Under the pieces are notes generated by a model. The model worked only from the letters and a program-made list of their open reading frames with translations. It had not been told where the DNA came from and did no database searches. A program made the translations under genes and the position numbers. A stretch of DNA of 64,000 nucleotides from Chondrosia reniformis (taxonomy: Eukaryota; Porifera; Demospongiae; Chondrillida; Chondrillidae): NCBI GenBank assembly GCA_947172415.1, contig OX359192.1:5830501-5894500 (forward strand). The letters run 5' to 3'. Positions 34,601 to 46,387 of the stretch are shown piece after piece (the first letter of the stretch is position 1; each line of letters opens with the position of its first letter).

Positions 34601-37600
34601 TCACAAAATAATTTCCAAGTGCTAAAGTTCTTATAGCTATACTCTAGTTCTGTCCCTGGGACTATGATATGTAATCACATTGAGTTAGTTTTTTTGTTCC
34701 AATAACATGCGGAAGCAAAGAAATTTTTATGTAAGTGTACACATGTATGTTTTAAGAAGCTAATCTGGTCCCACTATAAACTGTCTACACTATACCATAT
34801 TGCAAACTATTGCATCACCCCTCCCACTAGGCTGCTGAACTGGATCCAAACAGATCTGACATATTTGCTTACATCGGCTTGTATCAAGACAAGTATACAA
34901 GGGACAAACATAAAGCCATCCAGTGCTTCATTAGGGCCTTGCAGAATGGCTACACAAATGAGATTGCTGCCAGAGCACTCTGTGAGGCTCTGGAGGCTGA
35001 GAAAGATGAAGAGAAGTTACTCGCTCTTCTTAAAGGTGTCACAGAAGACTGCAGTCCCACAAAGTATTGTAACCATAGTGATAGATAACCATTGGCAATG
35101 TATGAGGTCAATGTCTGCACCATGTCTGCTACAGGGCTAGTTGGGCATGGAAGAAGCTGGGTTTGCTTCAGAAAACCAGAGGAAATTACAATGAGGCACT
35201 GCAGAGGTCAGATCCTTTCTCTAGTGTCTGTTCAACAAATTAGTTGTCTTTGTCAAACACTTGTAGTTTATTTCATGTTCTGAAGTGTGACCCAAGAGAT
35301 GCTGTTTGTTGGGAGTGTGTGGGTGAGGCTTATTTGGAAAGGGGCAGCTATAATCCTGCACTCAAAAGCTTCCGGAAGTCCCTCGAGGTGAATCTATGTG
35401 CACCAGTTGTGTGTAAGTGTGTATGTATGTGGTAATGTATATAGCTCAGTGGCAGAGCACTGATGGTCTAAACCAGCTGTTTTGGATTCTGTTCTCAGTG
35501 ATATCTTCTTTCATTTTATTCCCTCTTCGTGATTTTTGATTATCACTTAGTGTACTAACTGGTACCAGGTTCTGTAACAAATTACTAATATAGTGTGATA
35601 AGTTATATATGTATTATGTACTTGAACAATCTAGAACAAAGAAATACGGTTAACATGTCTATGAAGTTAAGAAAGTGTAAAGAGGATAGATTTACATGTA
35701 TTTTTTTTAAATAACAACCATGTTCACTATAATAAAAATTGTTATACATGTATTATCATTATATTTGTGTCCGCTCTCTCTCTCTCTCACTTTAGCTGAA
35801 TCCAGAATCCTTGTATTGCAGGTTTCGTATAGCCAGTATCTTAAGTGCTCTGTTAGAGTATTCTTCTGCCTGCCAGGAATACAAATCACTGTTAGCAGTA
35901 GAGAATAATTATGTTCCAGCTTTAAAAGGAATCTCAGAAACCTTGTATAAACAGGCCAGGAATTTTTTAGAGCAGTGCTTCAATGGAAGAGTTGTAGAGT
36001 GTATTTCAGCAAGTCTCCAATATTTAGCTAAAGCCCTAAAGATTGAGCCAAAGTACATATCACTCTGGAAGCTTCTGGCAGATATCAGCTTCTGTTTAGC
36101 TGATGTACCATTATCTGGTCCTACTTGGAAACTGGCTATCCCAGAAGAGTTGCTTGGCAGTGGGAATACTGCCATTTCAAAATCAGAAATTTTAAAATTG
36201 GGATCAAGGTAGAATGAATTTGATTTTGTAGATGTGGTTCCTGTTTGTTCATAAACACAATGTTTATGGTATATTTCAAAACAGAGCATGCAGTCGGATA
36301 ATTCAGCTAAATGTCAAGTTGGGTCCAGCATGGCATGACTTGGGTCTTAGTTACTTCCTGAGAGCCAAAGAGGTGAGCTGTGCCTCCGTGTGTACATATA
36401 TAGTTACTATTCATGCACATATCTTCTGTGGTTGTAAAGTGTTCAGGACAAGAAAGCCAAGCAGACCTTTTTGACCTTGCTGTTGAGTCCCTGAAGAAAT
36501 CTGTAGACCTTTCTCCAAATGATGCCCAGTTCTGGTGTACCTTGGGCACTGTAGCAGCTGTCGCTGGTGGTACCAAACAAGAGTTGGCTAAATATGCCCT
36601 AATGAGGTCGCTCATGATAAATGGACAAGTAAGTTACTGTCACAAGGTGCTAAACATTTCAAAAAACCTTAACCTAATTTGCTATTTTAATTTAATCGTG
36701 CTTAGAATGCTGTAGCCTGGACAAACTTGGGTCTTCTTTATTTGAAAGAAGATAATCTCAAGCAGGCTCATGATTCATTCAATCATGCCCAGTCAGCTGA
36801 CCCCGCCTACCCAGGGGCGTGGACAGCACAGGCTAGAGTGGCAGAACTTGTAGGAGAAGGCTTAGAATCCATGGACCACTATAGGCAGGCCTGTGAGCTA
36901 GAGTACTCTGTAAGTGTTGCTGTACACTGCCATTTTGTGTTGCTAGGTTGAGATTGAAATTGTACCCACCAACCGAGTATAAGAGAACATGCAGTAGTAT
37001 ATCCTAATAGCAGCATAGAAGTAGTGTCCGCCCTATTCAGCTTACACATCCGTATGAAAAATCTAAGATACCATTTTCCTACATGCTATATGCCTATTCT
37101 GTAAAAAGAGCCTATAGGGGAACTAAACCTAAAGAGAGCTTTAGATGAAGATACAGGAGTCTTTTCTTCCTTCTTTTCCCTTCTTTCATCTTCTTCTCCA
37201 CTGGGTCAGACAGCCGTTTCTGGGAATTCCACCCTTCATCAGTGATCCTGGGAGTCTTTGTCTTTTTCTTTATCTTGATCTTCTGTGAATCCTTGGTATG
37301 TACGTATTGTGTCTTTGCCCCTTCCCTTTTGATGCCTCTTTTGTATTTATTCTCCTCAACCCTCTCCCACTGTATCGTACCACTGATGATGACAGCTGTA
37401 TAGCTGTCAAAATGTTTGGTCATATACTTTAAAACTTTGGTTAGTGTCGTCCTTAAATAGATAAGAATCTCATTATTTGTATATTAGCCAGTAAGCAGTA
37501 AGTGCTACAGTAACTGGGTCTGCAGGACCTTGAACGAGACACAGCTAAGCAAGTTATCTAACCCAGATGGCCATGGACTGCATCCTGCTGTTTTAAGGGC

Positions 37601-40600
37601 AGTCCTACTTGCAAGAGATTCAATGGAAAAGTACTTTGGTATGTCAAAGTTCCGCTGAATTTAACCTATTTTGCCTACGTACGTACGTACATAACTACTC
37701 CTCAAATGGTCACTCTTGCTTGGACACTTTTGTAACTGATTGACTGCTAGATAAAGGCCTTCTTACCAAATCATCTAATGATACTTACAGTATTTGATAT
37801 TTATTTGGGACTAGTATGGCGCTATAAAGCTTCAACAAGCTGAGATGTCACTAACTCACCATTGACCATGAGCTAGTTCCACTATGCGTACATATGCGTA
37901 ACTATGGAGTCATAAAACATATGAGGTCGTATAGGTAGTTTTTAATTGTGTAATTTTAATTTTTAATTTTTTTAATTTTTAATTTGTGTAGATTATTAGT
38001 ATCACCATCCCAGATCCAGCCCCAATTTACACTCTCTTCCTTTCCTACATGTACTTCTGTGTGATGTAATTTAGTTGTATCTATATTTAGAACATCCCCT
38101 TCTAATATCTCTCCCAAAGGAACTGGTGGTGATGCCACCGGACTGAATCTCCTCGGTCTACTGTATCTCCAAGAAGGTCTAGCTAACAAAGCAGTGGAAG
38201 CATTCAGAAGGTAATTGACTTCATTCAGGGCTTGTCTAATTGGAAGTGAAAAGCTGTGGTTATATACAATACTGCATGTGTCAGTGAAGTTATAAATTAA
38301 TATTGTGTCTATGTGCACAAACACTTACATACATACATGCTGTACATGTCATTTGCTCAATTGCTATAGGGGCTTACAGGTTATGGATGGAGGGAGTGAT
38401 AGCAGGGAATTAAGAAGAAGCTTGCTTGCTAATTTGGCCAGTGCATTGGTAGCAAAGTGGGTTGTAACTTAACTTGAAGATGATAAAATGAGCTAAAGGG
38501 ATAGATAAATGTTTATATTGTCTAAAGTGTGACATTTTAGCCTAAACCTGTAGATTTTCAATCAGTGCTCCATTGATAATTGTGGTATATTGTATTGTGG
38601 TACAGTGCATGTACACATATGTGTGTATGTACAATAGTATTTTCTGTGTGTTCTGCTATATTCATCACATCACATGATACTCTGTAAGGCTGGAGCCAAG
38701 GGAAGCTCTTGCCATATATGGCAGTGGAGAAGTGTTGATGGATCCAGTCCAGAAGGCACAGCAATCCCTGGCATGCTACCTTTTGAAGGACTGCAAGGCA
38801 GCTGACAAGTGTAAGTTTATGAGTATCAGGCATACAGGGAGGGTCCAGGCATACAGGGAGGGTCCAGGCATACAGGGGAGGGCCCAGGCATACAGGGAGG
38901 ACCCAGGTATACAGGGAGGGTCCAGGCATACAGGGGAGGGCCCAGGCATACAGGGAGGACCCAGGTATACAGGGAGGACCCAGGCATACAGGGAGGACCC
39001 AGGCATACAGGGTAGGTCCCAGGCATACAGGGAGGACCCAGGCATACAGGGAGGACCCAGGCATACAGGGAGGACCCAGGCACACAGGGTAGGTCCCAGG
39101 CATACAGGGTAGGTCCCAGGCATACAGGGAGGACCCAGGCATACAGGGAGGACCCAGGCATACAGGGTAGGTCCCAGGCATACAGGGAGGACCCAGGCAT
39201 ACAGGGAGGGTCCAGGCATACAGGGAGGACCCAGGTATACAGGGAGGAGCCAGGCATACAGGGGAGGGTCCAGGCATACAGGGAGGACCCAGGCATACAG
39301 GGAGGGTCCAGGCATACAGGGAGGACCCAGGCATACAGGGGAGGACCCAGGCATACATGGGAGGACCCAGGTATACAGGGAGGACCCAGGCATACAGGGG
39401 AGGGTCCAGGCATACAGGGAGGACCCAGGCATACAGGGAGGGTCCAGGCATACAGGGAGGACCCAGGCATACAGGGAGGACCCAGGCATACAGGGGAGGA
39501 CCCAGGCATACATGGGAGGACCCAGAGAATTTGGAAGGGATTTCCATTTGCTACATGTAAAATAATATAGTTGTAGTGATGTACATAGCTGAGCACATTG
39601 CATACACTGTCAATATTGAGTGAGTACAGTGTGTTGAAACCTCTTTTTCATAGTACTGATGGAGGCCTCTGAAGAAGTTGAGGTAGAGAGAAAATCTGAT
39701 TTTCTTGTGGGTAAAGCAATGATGTCTTTTGCTTCAGATAAAACAGTCTGTAAGGAATATTTGTTTAAAGCGTAAGTTTTCAATTGAGCCAGTTGTTTTT
39801 AAAACATAATTTGTCATATAAATTGCATGTGAGTGTTAGACTTTGATATGTTTATATACGTACATGTACATGCATGTACAGTATACATAAATTGTGAGTA
39901 ATCTGAAAGCAAGAGTCAATTGCAGCCTCATGCTCTTCTATCAGCTTCCAGTGCCAGCCACCATCTCTCTTTGCTCTGATTGGATTGGTAGCCTTTGGTA
40001 CTCTACAGAAAGACTTCACTTTAGTGTTGGCAGCTGCTAGTGAAATATCTAAACTGGCAGGTATATAATTATATTCATTGAATGCTCTAGTAGATGCATA
40101 ATTATATTCATTGAATGCTTCAAGGATAGGGAAACCAGTCTACACTTTATTAGGAGTATCTCAAAGTGGACAACTTGAAATAAAAAACAGAATATTCAGT
40201 CCTTCAATACACAGTCTTATTTCTCATACTTTACTGTAACTTTAATATCTACATACTTACCTATGTACGTATCTCACATACTGTGATGTCCATTCACTCT
40301 AGATCAGTCTCCCGTCATCCTACATCCTGAATGCATAGATGTACTGATGTACACAATACTCATGTTATTATGGACCAATGAGGTTGTCTCTAAATAGCCT
40401 ATTAGGATAGCATTGTTTGTATGTTTATTTGACTGCATATCACGTTTTATCCATAGGCTAACCAAAGTCTGCAAGAAGTCAAAGTTTTGTGGCTGAAATT
40501 AAGTCACGGAGACACCATTGGACACTACTTAGGAAGAGTAAGTATTAGCAACATGAAATGCATGTTTTAATAGTCCCATGACTAAATTTTAACCCTTCTG

Positions 40601-41243
40601 CACCACCTCTGAGGAGCACAATGAACTAACTAGGCATGCAGGACAACAGGTCCACTTGATGGACACCAGAGCTCATGTTAGAGAGCTGTGCTGTACATAA
40701 GGCCCCTAGATTTAGCATAGAGAGCCAAGGATTCACAGAAGATCAAGATAAAGAAAAGACAAAGACTCCCAGGATCACTGATGAAGGGTGGAATTCCCAG
40801 AAACGGCTGTCTGACCCAGTGGAGAAGAAGATGAAAGAAGGAAGAAAAGACTCCTGTATCTTCATCCAAAGCTCTCTTCAGGTTTAGTTCCCCTATAGGC
40901 CTTTTACAGAATAGGCATAGCATGTAGGAAAATGGTATCTTAGATTTTTCATTTGTTCAGATGAATTAAGCTGGTATATGTATATACTATATATGCTGAT
41001 ATTCTGACATTTCAAATGTACGTATATATATAGGTATGTATGTATACATGTAGTTATGTACAGTACATTCATAAACTACACATCATCAGGTTTGTCCTTC
41101 TCATGTAGTCTGAACTGGTGTCTACTTTTGAACTACTTAATCACGGTAAGCTGCTGGAAGCCAAAGTGTCTGCCTCAAAATTCCTGCATATGTTTCCTTA
41201 TAACTCACTACAAGAACTGCTCTTCCTCATTTTAAAACGTTAA
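31676..41243 (+). CDS. SKIC3: SKI complex TPR scaffold (TTC37/SKI3)
   Basis: SKIC3 is the TPR scaffold of the SKI complex (with the SKIC2 helicase and SKIC8), which feeds mRNA 3'-5' into the cytoplasmic exosome. Start [20 protein letters not shown] matches the SKIC3 N-terminus. TPR text runs throughout: [17 protein letters not shown] (about 32010 to 32160), [20 protein letters not shown] (about 34835), [20 protein letters not shown] (about 35300), [16 protein letters not shown] (about 35915), [20 protein letters not shown] (about 36720) and [19 protein letters not shown] type text at about 38150-38200. The last exon ends [19 protein letters not shown] before the stop at 41241-41243. The order of matches follows the human protein (about 1,560 residues). 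Two introns carry copies of dispersed element A and one carries a 19-bp minisatellite. Convergent with FKBP8. Confidence 0.92.
35435..35552 (+). repeat. tRNA-derived SINE copy
   Basis: A well-preserved A box, TATAGCTCAGTGGCAGAGCA, at about 35440. It is followed by CTGATGGTCTAAACCAGCTG, a weak B box (TTTTGGATTCTGTTCTC), and the tail TTTTTGATTATCACTTAG. The GTCTAAACCAGCTGT stretch is shared with the copy at 15.3 kb. It lies in a SKIC3 intron. Confidence 0.78.
37050..37298 (-). repeat. Dispersed element A, long copy 1
   Basis: Reverse complement of the copies at 40.7 and 49.9 kb, near-identical over about 230 bp. Reading its own strand it runs from CCAAGGATTCACAGAAGATC (37298 end) to TAGGAAAATGGTATCTTAG (about 37060). 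It contains the shared open frame [19 protein letters not shown]. It lies in a SKIC3 intron. Confidence 0.9.
38828..39530. repeat. 19-bp minisatellite in a SKIC3 intron
   Basis: About 37 tandem units of CATACAGGGAGGACCCAGG, with GGTCC, GGGCCC and 20-bp (GGGGAGG) variants and some GTATACAGG units. The exon before it ends at KDCKAADK and the next begins [11 protein letters not shown]. On the minus strand all three frames are open ([17 protein letters not shown]-like). At about 700 bp it is the longest array in the window. Confidence 0.95.
40700..40960 (+). repeat. Dispersed element A, long copy 2
   Basis: Plus-strand copy in a SKIC3 intron, from CCAAGGATTCACAGAAGATC (about 40728) to GGAAAATGGTATCTTAGATT (about 40945). 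It shares the [20 protein letters not shown] frame with the copy at 37.2 kb and, minus one codon, with the copy at 49.9 kb. Confidence 0.92.
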
Positions 41244-41407
41244 ACTTTATTTTGTATGTACTTGCGTTGAATAATTACATTAAAGGCATGGCTATAGTAG
41301 TGGTTTTCATGCATGCAGAAAAGATCCATTTAATTATATAGCATCATATAAAGAGAATTGTTTGATATAAATAAAACCGCCTCGCAGTAATCCAAGTTTT
41401 CTTGGTA
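41244..41407. other. Convergent 3' region SKIC3/FKBP8
   Basis: 164 bp between stop codons, AT-rich. TTTATT at about 41248 is an AATAAA on the minus strand and could serve FKBP8, which would place its 3' end almost at the SKIC3 stop, so the two 3' UTRs may overlap. Inference. Confidence 0.4.
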
Positions 41408-44223
41408 CTAGTGTTTACCAGACAACAAGTATGCTAGCCCAATTCCTACAACAGAAATAGCTACTGCAGTTGCTATGTATGGCCATATTCCCTAGAAACC
41501 AAAACAATGAGGAGAACCCCTCAATCATGTACATCCTTACACATTGCTAACTACAAGAACAAGTAACACTTGCTCAACGATTGTTTCAATGACTTACATA
41601 GGTTGAAGGTGGGGATTTCCCTATAATTTCATAATTCTCCCTTGCCAGACCTTGAACCATCCTTCTGTAAACAGCCTTTTCTTTGTTCTTACTTTTCAGA
41701 AGATGTTTCTCAGCCCAAACTAGATTATCTTGAATTGTCTGCAAAAATAAAACAATATTGAAAGAGAAACAAATTAATCTCTGAATTTTTAAATCAACAA
41801 CAGTAAAGTTGGCACGTGTACCGTACCTTTGAATCTGGATCAATTTCAGCTGCTTGCTGGAGGTAACTAATGGCTTTTTTAATCTCACCTTTTTTGATCT
41901 GTACCTACACATTAAAACAGGTTTCACATATCTGACATTGGATGCATTATATAGTAATTGAGTTTCATATTACTATTACTATTTTTTGCAAACTGTATCT
42001 CAACATTAAACTAACATTGTCAATCTCACATAAGTCTGTACCTTGCCCATTCGAAATAATGCCTTGACATTGGATGGGGTGGCCTTGAGCACTTTGTGAA
42101 GAGCTCTTTCAGCATCATCAGTGAGATCTAACTACAGTCGTGAATATCATTAATATCATTAATAACTGTATGCAATTCAATACCTCAAAGATGTACAGTG
42201 AAGATGTACATTAATAAGTTGCCTGCTAAGATATATGGTCATATAGTAGTTGCACCTTCATCAAACTAGCTGCTACATTATTCCAACATTTGGACAGCCC
42301 ATTATTGACCCTATCAGATATCACCAGCAAGTCCTACAGCAGAGATGGTACACAACTGATAGCATGTCATATAAAAAATAAACAGGTAGTAAAATCATAT
42401 ACAGATTAGGGTATACAGAATACACTGTACTCATAGGTATACATATACTTGCCTATCAGTAATTAAATAATCTGTAGACTAACCTTCTGTAACTGTTGAA
42501 TATAGCTCTCCAGCATCTCTCCTCCTCTAGATGAAGAACAGAGCAGATTGAGGTGAAATACATATTTATTTATTACTAAACAAAACAGCCACAGAAAAGA
42601 ACCTTTGATAACAACTGATGGCTTGATTAAAGTCTTGTCTCTCAAAGTGCCATTTCCCCCTACCACTCTTACGATCACTACAGAACACCAACTTAGTGTA
42701 AAGGCAGGTGGATAGATATACATACTCAAGTCACACCTCCCACCCCCTCCTGCCTCTGCACCTCCCACCCCCTCCTGCCTCAGCTCACACCTCCCACCCC
42801 CTCCTGCCTCAGCTCACACCTCCCACCCCCTCCTGCCTCAGCTCACACCTCCCACCCCCTCCTGCCTCAGCTCACACCTCCCACCCCCTCCTGCCTCTGC
42901 ACCTCCCACCCCCTCCTGCCTCAGCTCACCCCTCCCACCCCCTCCCGCCTCAGCTCACACCTCCCACCCCCTCCTGCCTCAGGTTATACTTCCCTCTGTC
43001 TCGCACCCTCAGGTGACACCTTCCACCCCTCACATTACATTCTTCAACACCACATGTTGTAGCAGTTATAATATGTAATAACTCCAAGCATACATTATAT
43101 CTATAATATCTTCTTCGGATATTGTAGCCAGATTAACAGGTTCATTAACAGACGTTAAAATAACTTCATAAGTGATCTTAGCTTCAGCTGGGATGTCTGG
43201 ATACCTTCAGAGAGATTAAAGGTCAAAGTGTCAAGTGTATTTACAACATCCGTAAGCTGTCCATACCTTCCTTTATCTCCATAAGCAAACCTAGGAGCTG
43301 ATTCAATTAAAGCATGCTCCTCTTCTGACATCAAGGTAACTCCTACGTCAAGTGCTGCATCAATACAAAATGAAGCATACACGTATCACAGTTACATGTG
43401 TTATGCTTGCTAGCAATCACAACCTATAGTCTGTCAGGAAGTGATTAAGAAACTAAAATGGCTCTGTTAAAGTACTTTCTAAGTGTATACTTAGGCAGGT
43501 TGAGGCAGTATAAGGGAACCTCAAGTATATAATAGTATAATGTTGGTGGTTAGGAGCCAAGAGGGAAAGGAAACACTGTAAGGGCATACATGTAATCCAT
43601 GCATACAGTGCTACATACCGCAAAAATATCCCCAGTGTGCATGAATAATCAATACACCATTTTCTTACATGCTATACTTTAGAATAAAAGGCCTATAGGG
43701 AACTAAACCTATGAGAGCTTTGGATGAGGATACAAGAGTTTTCTCCTTCTATTATTATTCTTCTCTACTTGGCCATCCTTCTCCACTGGGCCATGCATAT
43801 AGCACACAAAGCACTCAATAATAATAATAATTATTCTATATAATAGTCCGCACACTTCAAATTAAATAGATACCTAAGTGCATACCTTGTATGACTTCGT
43901 TTTCTCCTACAATAAAGTGTAGCGCCTCACACTCATCAACTTCTGTCCCACTCTCCAAAGTACCCTTTACTTTAACTGTAACAGGGCAAGACGGCTTGGG
44001 ATTGGTATGTTCTCCTTTACCTGCTTTCAAGACCTACCAGCGATATCGAAGCAATAGTTAAATTGCAAAAACAATTATATTTGGTCCTAACCTTCTTCCG
44101 AAGTTGTCCATTTCCAAATATATCCAGCCAATCCTCTTCTACTATGTCACTAGAATCTTTATCTTGCGAAGATCCTTCCTGTTTAGCTTCTGTACACGAT
44201 TCGAGGTCTTTAACCTTCGCCAT
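41408..44223 (-). CDS. FKBP8: Peptidyl-prolyl isomerase FKBP8 (membrane-anchored)
   Basis: FKBP8/FKBP38 is a tail-anchored FKBP on mitochondria and ER that binds HSP90 and, in vertebrates, BCL2 proteins. Start at 44223 (MAKVKDLESC); the family hallmark EEDWLDIFGNGQLRKKV occurs in exon 1. The FKBP fold follows at about 44030-43150: CPVTVKVKGTLESGTEVDEC, GENEVIQ, ALDVGVTLMSEEEHALIESA, PRFAYGDKGRYPDIPA and KITYEVILTSV. TPR exons include WHFERQDFNQAI (about 42640), NNGLSKCWNNVAASLMK (about 42290), LDLTDDAERALHKVLKATPS (about 42100), NVKALFRMGK and AISYLQQAAEIDPDSK (about 41840). The C-terminal anchor is YIATAVAISVVGIGLAYLLS followed by GKH (41408). As in vertebrate FKBP8, the FKBP active site looks degenerate, so constitutive isomerase activity is doubtful. 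One intron has a 29-bp minisatellite. Confidence 0.93.
42735..42985. repeat. 29-bp pyrimidine-rich minisatellite in an FKBP8 intron
   Basis: About nine units of CTCACACCTCCCACCCCCTC plus CTGCCTCAG, with shortened units (CTCTGCACCTCCC...) at about 42752 and 42895. It is strongly strand-asymmetric: C/T-rich on the plus strand, G/A-rich on the transcribed minus strand. Confidence 0.93.
43655..43800 (-). repeat. Dispersed element A, older copy
   Basis: In minus orientation: ACTCTTGTATCCTCATCC, AAAGCTCTCATAGGTTTAGT, TCCCTATAGGCCTTTTATTC, then TAAGAAAATGGTG. It matches the right-hand half of the long copies and lacks the internal open frame. It lies in an FKBP8 intron. Confidence 0.8.
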
Positions 44224-44293
44224 GTTATGCTAGACTATGAATATCGTTAGTATATCCTAGCTCTAGCTGCAGCTGCTGCAAATACGAAAAACC
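44224..44293. promoter_or_regulatory. Bidirectional promoter, FKBP8/unknown membrane protein
   Basis: A 70-bp gap separates the FKBP8 ATG (44223) from the ATG at 44294. It contains CTAGCTCTAGCTGCAGCTGCTG, a run of CAGCTG-type E-box cores. No TATA box. Confidence 0.5.
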
Positions 44294-46329
44294 ATGGGCA
44301 TGAAGTTTGCATTGATTTTGGTGTTCATCTCCTCCTTTAAGTGTCCGTTCACTATCGGATTGTGTTGCGAACCAAATGAAGTACTCATTAACGACGAAAT
44401 AAACCCACAAACTGTACGGTTAAGAAGCAATGGCAGACCTGTAAGTGATTCAACGTTCGTATACATAGAAGTTCGAGTTAGATTTCCTGAACCCATTTAC
44501 GTAAATAACACTTGGAAAAAACTAAATATATCTGAAAGGAGCAATCTTACTGCGAAAGGAAACTTTCCTGTATTGGGACTGATTGGTAACATTAAAGCTG
44601 CAGAACCTGTCCACAAGTATAACACTAAATCCTTGATGTATTCTGGGTCTTCAAATTCTGCTATCAGAGTAAAGTTTGTTGCTAGGAAGAAGTTCTTTTC
44701 AAAGTAAGCGATTATTTTAATACGTATATTGCGGTATAAGGGTAGGATCTCAATTGACACTTCTTTTCATAATATCTCCATATAATATTGTACATGATTT
44801 TGTGTAGTACAGTTTTGTTATGTATACATCTATAGGCATGTTTCAATGGTTTACATAGTGTCTAGTCCTAAACTTTTAGATTTACAACCTCTAAAAGTCA
44901 ATCACACTGTTACAATATTTAGTAAAAACCATGAAGCTTCATAATATCCAATATCTATTATATCTCTATATGTATATAGGCTCTTTAGCTTCATATTTGT
45001 AACATTATATGGGAACGATGAGAATCAAAATTGTTTAATCCACCTTAATTTGACTTTATCTCTATACACAGTCCATTTTATCTTGTCCTTGGTGGTGGAA
45101 AAGTGTTTTGTTTGAAGAGTAATACAAGTGTAAGTACCACAATTTTGGGAAAGTACATCTTGGAAAACACAACTTGGTATAAAACCTACAAGGACAAATC
45201 TGAAACTTTTAAAGGACCATCACTCTACTGTCAGAAAGAGACTGAAAGATATCAAGAGTTTGACCGCTTTGTGCTGTCAAAAATAAGAGGGAAATTTGAA
45301 CTGGATGAAGTCAAACTCTATTCTGCTAATGCAGAACTTAATGTAAGTATGGATGAAGCATTTTATATATCATATTTGTAGTATAGCTTGTATCTCTCTC
45401 GCTTTCTCTATATATGTATATATAATTCTAATTTATTTATACTGTTTATAAATGTATAAATATGAATAATAAAGTGATAATCAAACCACAAGTAGTGTAA
45501 TTATAATCAGTCTCAATTATCATGAAGAGGGAAAACACGAAAGTAGCAATTGCTGGGAATTGAACCCAGGACAGCTACCTATATATGTCCACCATGGCCA
45601 GTTGTCCTGCCACTGATCATGAGCTATATATAATTACCTCAGCAATGCCTCCCTCATATTTCCCCATATATAGGTACACCTCCCCTTAACTATAAAGGGC
45701 AACTTGAAAGAGCTCACAATGCCCTTACCAGAGATTGTAACTGCAAACTACCGAAATCAGAAAGTCACTGTAGAACTACCACCAAGCAGAACTATAATTG
45801 TAACGGATGAAAGTACGTAGGTGGACAAGAACAGTGCATGACTTGACTTGAAGTTAAACTTGCGCTTGTTCTCTTCATCTCCAGAGACTGTTGTCACCAT
45901 ACCAGTTAGCAAGATACATATTCCAATCCTATTTGAAAGAACTTATAACGTGAGACCAGAAAGTGTTTCATCAGGTCGCTTGACAGCAAAACGGTGTCCT
46001 CCAGGAAGCCCAAGAAATGAGTATATGGGGATAAGTGACATTCCACAGTATCACCTTTTAGAGCAACACGGACTTGTGGCTGGGTGGATTCCAAATCCAG
46101 ATGTTCATCAATGGAATATTTTATCTGGTACTAAAATAAACTATGCCGACACAACAGAAAAGTTAAGAATAGCAGAATACGAGGATTTAGAAGAAGGAGA
46201 GTAAGTTTAAACACTAGCTAGTACTCTAATAGTATAGAAGTAAGATGAGTACATATTCCATTGTTATTATCATTATTGTTGTTATTATCATTATTGTTGT
46301 TGTTATTGTTGTTATTATCATTATTGTTG

Positions 46330-46387
<58 letters not shown>

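Noticed and set aside
37112-37423. A 103-codon minus-strand gene in the SKIC3 intron
   Set aside because: It is mostly dispersed element A long copy 1; the conserved frame is shared with other repeat copies, so it is reported as a repeat and not as a gene.
38558-39603. Three long overlapping minus-strand frames rich in Pro, Gly, Cys and Leu, resembling a repetitive structural protein
   Set aside because: They are the three readings of one 19-bp intronic minisatellite; no start context, splice or family match outside the array.
45541-45640. Possible genuine tRNA gene
   Set aside because: The A-box region is disrupted, the acceptor stem does not close, and the 3' extension is shared by other copies; it is better read as a SINE.
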